This document shows positions 32,641-38,209 of a DNA stretch of 38,209 nt, one piece after another. The stretch lies in NCBI GenBank assembly GCA_011048615.1, contig DSDT01000134.1, forward strand, positions 1 to 38,209. Reading direction: 5' to 3'. Positions within the stretch are counted from its first letter, which is position 1. Each line of letters opens with the position of its first letter. The DNA comes from Chloroflexota bacterium (GTDB taxonomy: Bacteria; Chloroflexota; Anaerolineae; B4-G1). A program made the translations under genes and the position numbers. The notes below the pieces were generated by a model that had not been told where the DNA came from, made no database searches, and was given only the letters and a program-made list of their open reading frames with translations.

Positions 32641-34656
32641 ATGGCAAAGAAAGAAGCTCGAACACCGGAAGAGACGAGTAAGGATCGCGTATCGGTGGCG
32701 CTGATCGAGCGGGCGTGCGCGATCGAGGTTGAGACCGCGTTCACGCGGGCCGATGCCATCGCAGCCTGTAACATCGGCGGCGCGGGCCTGTGCTGCAAAA
32801 ACTGCGCTATGGGGCCGTGCCGTTTGGTCGGCAAAACCGTGCGTGGCGTGTGCGGCGCGACGTTGAGTACCATCGCGGCCCGCAACTTCGCCCGGGCGGT
32901 GGCGGCGGGCGCTTCGGCGCACTCGGACCACGGCCGCGGCCTGGCCTATACGCTGTTGGAAGCCGTTGAGGGACACGCGCCCGACTATGGCGTCAAAGAT
33001 CGGTTCAAGTTGATGGAGGTCGCCGGCTATCTGGGCGTCCCCGTTACGGACGAGGAGGGAGCGCTGCGACCCGAGGACGAGATCGCGCGGGACGTCGCTA
33101 TCGAGTCGCTGAACGAGTTCGGCAAGATCAGGGGGACGTTGACGTACCTGAAGCGCGCCCCGATCAAGCGGCAAAAAGTGTGGCACGAGACGGGCATCGA
33201 ACCGCGCAGCGTGGATCGGGAGGTGGTCGAACTGCTGCACCGCACTCACATCGGCAACGACCAGGACGCCGAGCACATCCTCGATCACACCATGCGCTGC
33301 GCCCTGGGCGACGGCTGGGGCGGCTCGATGTTGGCGACGGACCTGTCGGATATTCTGTTCGGCACCCCTGCGCCGGTGCGCGCCGACTCCAACCTGGGGG
33401 TGCTTGGGGAGAACAAAGTGAACATTATCGTCCACGGTCACGAGCCGACCCTATCGGAAATGATCGTGGCGGCGTCCCTCGATCCGGAGATCATCGCCTA
33501 TGCGAAGAGCAAGGGCGCCGATGGGATCCAGTTGGCCGGCATCTGCTGCACGGCGAATGAAACGCTGATGCGCCAGGGCGTGCCGCTGGCTGGCAACTTC
33601 TTGCAGCAGGAACTCGCCATCCTCACCGGCGCGGTCGAAGCGATGGTGGTGGACATTCAGTGCATCTTCCAGGGCCTGGTGTCCGTGGCGGAGCGTTTCC
33701 ACACGGAGATCATCACCACGTCGCCCAAGGCGAAGATCACCGGCGCTACCCACATCGAGTTCGAGGAGAGCCGGGCGTTGGAGATCGCCAAGGAGATCGT
33801 CCGGCGGGCGATTGACCACTTCCCCGAACGCGGCGAGACGATTGTCCCCGAAGATCATAGCGAGTTGGTGCCTGGCTTTTCGCACGAGTACATTGATTAT
33901 GCGCTGGGCGGTTTCTACCGCGGCTCCTTACGCCCGCTCAACGACGCGATCATCACCGGGCGCATCCGGGGTGTGGTGGCGAACATCGGCTGCAACAACG
34001 CCCGCATCTGCCACGATTCGCTCCACCAGTACGTCGTGGAGGAGTTCCTCAAGAACGACATTCTGGTGGTCGAGACCGGCTGCGGCGCGATTGCCAGCGC
34101 CAAGCAGGGGTTGATGACGCCAGAGGCGGCGTTGCAAGCGGCCGGGCCTGGACTGCGCGAGGTCTGTGAGACGGTGGGAATCCCGCCCGTGCTGCACATG
34201 GGCTCCTGCGTGGACAACTCCCGCATTCTGACGGTGTTGGCGCAGATGGCGACCGAGGGTGGTTTGGGCGAGGACATCTCCGATATCCCGGCTGTCGGTA
34301 TGGCGCCGGAGTGGATGAGCGAAAAGGCGCTCTCCATCGCCACCTACTGCGTGGCGTCGGGCGCGTACGTCATCCTGGGCGGCAGTGACGGCCCTGTCTC
34401 CGGCAGCGAAGAAGCGCTGCGTATCATGAGCGACGGCTGGGAGAAGAAGGTCGGCGGTCGGCTGGAGTTCATCGCGGACGGAGAGGAGATCGTCCGTCGT
34501 TCGATCGCGCACATTGACAAGAAACGAGCTGCGCTCGGTCTGCCCGAATATGACCCCAGCAAGTGGGGCCGCAGCGGCGACCACCGCATACCAGAGTTGC
34601 TGGCGTTGCCTCTGGAGGAGCGCATCGAGGCCGCTTATGGCGTGGCAGGAAAGTAG
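32641..34656 (+). CDS. cooS: Ni-dependent carbon monoxide dehydrogenase catalytic subunit
   Basis: CooS/AcsA interconverts CO2 and CO at a Ni-Fe-S C-cluster and supplies CO to acetyl-CoA synthase. The 671-residue length is normal. The N-terminal Cys cluster CNIGGAGLCCKNCAMGPC (C43, C51, C52, C55, C60) and the later RGVCGA bind the B/D clusters. C-cluster ligand motifs are present: VHGHEPTLSE (His 265-267), GICCTANE (C302/303), IQCIFQG (C341), GCNNARICH (C451), TGCGAIASAK (C481) and GSCVDN (C523). C451 and C481 are 30 apart, the same as C446/C476 in Carboxydothermus CooS II. The ATG has GGAGGG upstream. It precedes the ACS fusion gene by 13 bp, the arrangement of acetogenic CODH/ACS operons. 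No CooC maturation gene lies in the window. Confidence 0.97.
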   Translation: MAKKEARTPEETSKDRVSVALIERACAIEVETAFTRADAIAACNIGGAGLCCKNCAMGPCRLVGKTVRGVCGATLSTIAARNFARAVAAGASAHSDHGRGLAYTLLEAVEGHAPDYGVKDRFKLMEVAGYLGVPVTDEEGALRPEDEIARDVAIESLNEFGKIRGTLTYLKRAPIKRQKVWHETGIEPRSVDREVVELLHRTHIGNDQDAEHILDHTMRCALGDGWGGSMLATDLSDILFGTPAPVRADSNLGVLGENKVNIIVHGHEPTLSEMIVAASLDPEIIAYAKSKGADGIQLAGICCTANETLMRQGVPLAGNFLQQELAILTGAVEAMVVDIQCIFQGLVSVAERFHTEIITTSPKAKITGATHIEFEESRALEIAKEIVRRAIDHFPERGETIVPEDHSELVPGFSHEYIDYALGGFYRGSLRPLNDAIITGRIRGVVANIGCNNARICHDSLHQYVVEEFLKNDILVVETGCGAIASAKQGLMTPEAALQAAGPGLREVCETVGIPPVLHMGSCVDNSRILTVLAQMATEGGLGEDISDIPAVGMAPEWMSEKALSIATYCVASGAYVILGGSDGPVSGSEEALRIMSDGWEKKVGGRLEFIADGEEIVRRSIAHIDKKRAALGLPEYDPSKWGRSGDHRIPELLALPLEERIEAAYGVAGK

Positions 34657-34669
34657 GGGGTGAGAGACT

Positions 34670-37600
34670 ATGTCTAAGTATATTGCAACACGCGCCATTC
34701 GCGGCGCGAACGCGCTCGTGGCCGAGGCCGATGCGATGCTACAGCAGGCCATCGCCGAGAAAGGACCCGATACGCCGGTCGTTTTTCCGAACACCGCGTA
34801 TTACCTGCCGGTCACGTATGGGATGTTGAATCACAAGGTCGAGACCTTGAAGGACCTGGAACCGGCGCTGGCGCACGCTCGACGGCTGCTCCATCCCGTG
34901 CCGGAAAATCAGCTCTGGGTCCCGTACCTGGGTGAGACGCTCGACAGCGGCATGGCGACGCTGCTGGCGGCTGAGGCCATCGAGGGGGTGCGGTTCGTCT
35001 ACGGCGAGCAGCCGGAGCTCTATCCCGGGTTGGAGCTGACCGGCGGCACGGCGTACCCTGATTTCCAGGGCGATGGTCACCTGAACGGCCCCATTGACGA
35101 CATTCAACTCCGCTCCTGGGGTATCCAACTAGTGGATGGCCGGATGCCGGGCTTCGCCGCCATCGTCGGCGCGGCGCGGACGAATGAAGCCGCCGTCGCT
35201 ATCGTGCGCGAACTTCAGAAGCGCAACATCTTGATCTTTTTGTGCGGCAACACCAATGGTCGTTCGATGATTGATCAGCTTCAGGAGGAAGGAGTCGAGA
35301 TGGGGTACGATACGTACATCGTTCCCTTCGGCAAAGACACCATCTCGGCGATCTATCCCCTCGGTTTTGCGACCCGGTCGGGTCTGACCTTCGGCGGCCT
35401 CAAGCCCGGTCAGTGGCGCGAGATTCTGCTCTACAACAAGTTCCGCGTCTTCGCCTTCGTGTTGGCGCTGGGCGAGGTGGACGATCTGAAGTACGCTGCC
35501 GCCGCCGGGGCCATCTCTTACGGTTTCCCGACCATCGCGGATACAGTCATTCCGGAGATTCTGCCCACCGGCGTCACTCGTTACGAACACGTCATTTCGA
35601 TGCCGTGGAATGAGATTGACGCCGAAACCGAGACGGAGCGGGCGGCCAAACTGGTGCAGCGGGCCATCGAGGTGCGCGGCGTCAAGATCAAGATCACCGA
35701 TGTGCCCGTCCCTGTCCCCTATGGTTCTGCTTTCGAGGGCGAGGTCGTGCGCCGCGCCGATATGCGGGTCGAGTTCGGTGGCAAGAACAGCCGCGCTTTC
35801 GAGTACCTGCGTATGGTGCCGATGGACGATGTGGAGGATCACAGGATCGAGGTCATCGGCCCCGGCTTTGAGGATGTGGAAGAGGGCGGCTCGATAGACC
35901 TGGGCATCCTGATCGAGGTGGCGGGCCGCAAGATGCAGGAAGATTTCGAGCCGGTGCTGGAGCGGCAGGTGCACTATTTCATCAACGGCGCATCCGGCAT
36001 CCAGCACATTGGCCAGCGAGACATCGCCTGGATCCGCATCAGCAAGGCGGCGGTCGAGAAGGGCTTCGACCTGAAGCACTTTGGCGAGATCCTGTACGCA
36101 CGTTTCCACGCCGACTTTGGCGCCATCGTGGACAAGGTGCAGGTCAAGCTCATCACCGACCCCGATCTGCACGCCGAGTGGCTGGAAAAGGCGCGCATAG
36201 CCTACGACCTGCGCAACCGCCGTCTGGCCGACCTGACCGACGAGGCGGTGGATACGTTCTATGACTGCACGTTGTGCCAGTCCTTCGCTCCCACCCACGT
36301 CTGCATCGTCAGCCCGCAGCGGCTGGGCTTGTGCGGCGCGTACAACTGGCTGGACTGCAAGGCCTCCAACCAGATCAACCCTACCGGCCCTAACCAACCG
36401 GTTCCCAAGGGGAAGCTGATTGATCCGGTCAAGGGGTACTGGGAGGGCACGAACGAGAACGCTGTCAAGAACTCGCAGGGCACGGTCACCGAGGTCGCTC
36501 TATACTCTATCATGGAGAACCCGATGACGGCCTGCGGCTGCTTCGAGTGTATCGTGATGTACATCCCTGAAGTTGAGGGTGTGATGGTCGTCAGCCGGGA
36601 GGATCCCAGCATGACGCCGGCCGGGATGACCTTTTCCACGCTGGCCGGTATGGCCGGCGGTGGCTTGCAAACCCCTGGCGTGATGGGCGTGGGCAAGTTC
36701 TATCTGACCAGTCCCAAGTTCATCTCTGCCGATGGCGGGTTCAAGCGCGTGGTGTGGATGTCCAGTTTCCTCAAGGACTCGATGAAGGAAGAACTGGCCG
36801 CGGTGGCGGAGCGCGAAGGGATACCAGATTTGATCGAACGGATCGCCGACGAGCGCAAGGTCACAACGGTGGACGAGCTGGTAGACTGGTTGGAAGAGGT
36901 TCAACACCCGGTATGTGAGATGGGGGTGATGCAGGCGGCCTCAGGAGCACCGGCCGAAGCAGAGCCCCAGGTAGCCGTTCCAACGGCTAAACCGAGGGTG
37001 GAAGAGAAGCCGGCTGCGGCCGAGGCGCCGAAAGAGGAGCCCAAGCCAGCCGTTGCAGCGGTCCCCGCACCGCCACCTACGTCCGTTGTGGCAGAGGTTC
37101 CTGCGCCAGCACCCAAGCCGGTCGCCGCGCCGCAGTTACCCGCCGGCGCCGATGCGCAGGCCATTGTTCAAGCCAGCGCTGAGGTCGTCCTGGGCAGCAT
37201 CCGGCGAGCGTTGGAGGCTGCACTGCGGGAGCTGGGGGGAGAGGTTCCACCCTCGGCAGTGCCGACCGCGCCAGCGGCCGTAGAGGTCGAACTGGCACCA
37301 TCGGAGGCAGCACCAGCGCCGGCCAAGATCGCTCGGCCGGAGGTCCCCCCCTGGTCTGAGGAGCGGGAGACGCTCGAGTTCCTCAAAGAGACGTGGATGG
37401 GTAAGGTGCGCGAGGTGACGTTGGGTGCTACTTCCGCCGAGGGGGGCACGCGAACCACCACCGTCACTGTCGGTGGTCAAGCGGCGATGCCGTTTATGAG
37501 CCTGGAGGGTGAGCTGCCTCACGCGCCAATCGTGGCTATCGAGATTCAGGACCGCAAGCCAGATGACTGGTCGCCGCTGCTGATGGAAGCGTGGGGCGAC

Positions 37601-38209
37601 GTCGTGAACGATCCGGGTGAGTGGGCCAGGGCGGCCGAGCAGGCCGGGGCCAACGTCATCCTGCTTCAACTCAGCCTGACCGACGCCGAGGGCAACCCGA
37701 ATACGCCGGAGAAGGCGGTCGCAGCCATGAAAAAGGTGCTGGAGGCGACAGGACTGCCGCTCATCGTGCTCGGTCCGGGCCAGGTGGACGCGGATAACAC
37801 GCTGTTGGTGCCCATCGCCGAGGCCGCGGCAGGAGAGCGCATCCTGTTGGGTCTGTGCGAGGAAAAGAACTATCGCACCATCGTGGCAGCGGCGCTGGCT
37901 CACGATCAACTGGTCATCGCTCGTACCGCGATGGACGTCAATCTGGCAAAGCAGCTCAACATCCTGATCAGCGATATGGGCTTGCCCCTGGACCGGATCG
38001 TGATGGATCCGACCTGCGCCGGGGTGGGTTACGGGATGGAATACGGCTACTCGGTCATGGAGCGGCTGCGACTGGCGGCGCTCCAGGGGGATAGTATGAC
38101 CCAACTGCCGATGATCGTCACCGTGGGGTACGAAGCGTGGCGACAGAAGGAGAGCAAGGTGGGCGAGGGCGTCCCGGAGGCGTGGGGCGACTGGAAGGAA
38201 CGGGCCATC
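34670..38209 (+). CDS. acsB-acsD: Acetyl-CoA synthase (AcsB) fused to corrinoid protein small subunit (AcsD/CdhD), 3'-partial
   Basis: An open frame of at least 1180 codons, without a stop, runs to the window edge. Residues 1-~752 are bacterial-type acetyl-CoA synthase including the CODH-contacting N-terminal domain. A-cluster cysteines are C533, C536, C545, C555 (DCTLCQSF ... THVCIV ... LGLCGAYN) and C622/C624 (TACGCFEC); their spacings (3, 9, 10, 67, 2) are exactly those of Moorella AcsB. After the usual ACS end (HPVCEMGVM) comes a ~140-residue Ala/Pro/Glu-rich linker, and from about residue 890 the CFeSP small subunit begins (MGKVREVTLGAT, GGTRTTTVTVGG, VAIEIQDRKPDDW, ARTAMDVNLAKQLNILI, GYGMEYGYSVMERLRLAAL, VTVGYEAW). 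In Moorella these are separate genes. ACS joins methyl, CO and CoA; the corrinoid protein delivers the methyl. The start has GGGGGTGAG upstream. Confidence 0.93.
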   Translation, partial: MSKYIATRAIRGANALVAEADAMLQQAIAEKGPDTPVVFPNTAYYLPVTYGMLNHKVETLKDLEPALAHARRLLHPVPENQLWVPYLGETLDSGMATLLAAEAIEGVRFVYGEQPELYPGLELTGGTAYPDFQGDGHLNGPIDDIQLRSWGIQLVDGRMPGFAAIVGAARTNEAAVAIVRELQKRNILIFLCGNTNGRSMIDQLQEEGVEMGYDTYIVPFGKDTISAIYPLGFATRSGLTFGGLKPGQWREILLYNKFRVFAFVLALGEVDDLKYAAAAGAISYGFPTIADTVIPEILPTGVTRYEHVISMPWNEIDAETETERAAKLVQRAIEVRGVKIKITDVPVPVPYGSAFEGEVVRRADMRVEFGGKNSRAFEYLRMVPMDDVEDHRIEVIGPGFEDVEEGGSIDLGILIEVAGRKMQEDFEPVLERQVHYFINGASGIQHIGQRDIAWIRISKAAVEKGFDLKHFGEILYARFHADFGAIVDKVQVKLITDPDLHAEWLEKARIAYDLRNRRLADLTDEAVDTFYDCTLCQSFAPTHVCIVSPQRLGLCGAYNWLDCKASNQINPTGPNQPVPKGKLIDPVKGYWEGTNENAVKNSQGTVTEVALYSIMENPMTACGCFECIVMYIPEVEGVMVVSREDPSMTPAGMTFSTLAGMAGGGLQTPGVMGVGKFYLTSPKFISADGGFKRVVWMSSFLKDSMKEELAAVAEREGIPDLIERIADERKVTTVDELVDWLEEVQHPVCEMGVMQAASGAPAEAEPQVAVPTAKPRVEEKPAAAEAPKEEPKPAVAAVPAPPPTSVVAEVPAPAPKPVAAPQLPAGADAQAIVQASAEVVLGSIRRALEAALRELGGEVPPSAVPTAPAAVEVELAPSEAAPAPAKIARPEVPPWSEERETLEFLKETWMGKVREVTLGATSAEGGTRTTTVTVGGQAAMPFMSLEGELPHAPIVAIEIQDRKPDDWSPLLMEAWGDVVNDPGEWARAAEQAGANVILLQLSLTDAEGNPNTPEKAVAAMKKVLEATGLPLIVLGPGQVDADNTLLVPIAEAAAGERILLGLCEEKNYRTIVAAALAHDQLVIARTAMDVNLAKQLNILISDMGLPLDRIVMDPTCAGVGYGMEYGYSVMERLRLAALQGDSMTQLPMIVTVGYEAWRQKESKVGEGVPEAWGDWKERAI

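Noticed and set aside
36900-37400. Fusion of acsB and acsD as a sequencing frameshift
   Set aside because: Both halves and the linker are in the same frame with no stop, and the linker has the Ala/Pro/Glu composition of a true flexible linker; a frameshift would leave out-of-frame sequence.

Overview
The window is GC-rich, densely coding bacterial DNA. It most probably comes from an anaerobic member of Chloroflexota (Anaerolineae-like), although no rRNA or phylogenetic marker in it proves this. The pointers are the large SecA with extra insertions, a secreted DUF11/FN3 protein carrying a YLPILFRNY-type linker, YfhO/PMT-type membrane proteins, and a bacterial-type Wood-Ljungdahl gene set (fhs, cooS, acsB-acsD).

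Layout. (1) 1-1654, plus strand: the end of a small membrane-protein gene, then queA. (2) 1657-16406, minus strand: one long unidirectional block. In transcription order it holds secA, a winged-helix protein, a KaiC-like ATPase, two small membrane proteins, a GAF-GAF histidine kinase, adenosine deaminase, argS, dcd, tRNA-Val, a MurF-alanine racemase fusion, a DUF72 protein and an OsmC protein. (3) 16407-16876: a 470-bp divergent intergenic region with a secA promoter on one strand and two TTGACA-N17-TAGAAT promoters on the other. (4) 16877-28125, plus strand: a cell-surface/glycan region with a secreted multidomain protein, three large polytopic membrane proteins (two PMT/GT39-like, one YfhO-like), an LPG-synthase/UPF0104-type membrane protein and a CelD-type acetyltransferase. 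(5) 28126-28198, minus strand: tRNA-Gly, with its terminator lying inside the acetyltransferase gene. (6) 28276-38209, plus strand: a NarL-type response regulator, a pseudo-receiver/DUF166 fusion, then fhs, a small HMA-like gene, cooS and an acsB-acsD fusion that runs off the right edge.

How the genes work together. fhs, cooS and acsB-acsD supply formate activation, CO2/CO interconversion and acetyl-CoA assembly of the Wood-Ljungdahl pathway. They sit just downstream of two signal-transduction-like genes that may control them. The surface cluster looks like assembly and export of a glycan or lipid-linked polymer plus a secreted adhesin-like protein. The minus-strand block mixes housekeeping genes (protein export, tRNA charging, nucleotide and cell-wall metabolism) with an uncharacterised KaiC-like/histidine-kinase signalling operon.

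Most unusual points: a degenerate LAGLIDADG endonuclease-like domain inside dCTP deaminase; fusion of acetyl-CoA synthase to the corrinoid protein small subunit; a receiver domain with its acidic pocket lost, fused to DUF166; an arginyl-tRNA synthetase whose HIGH motif reads TIAS; and a MurF-Alr fusion with an altered MurF P-loop.
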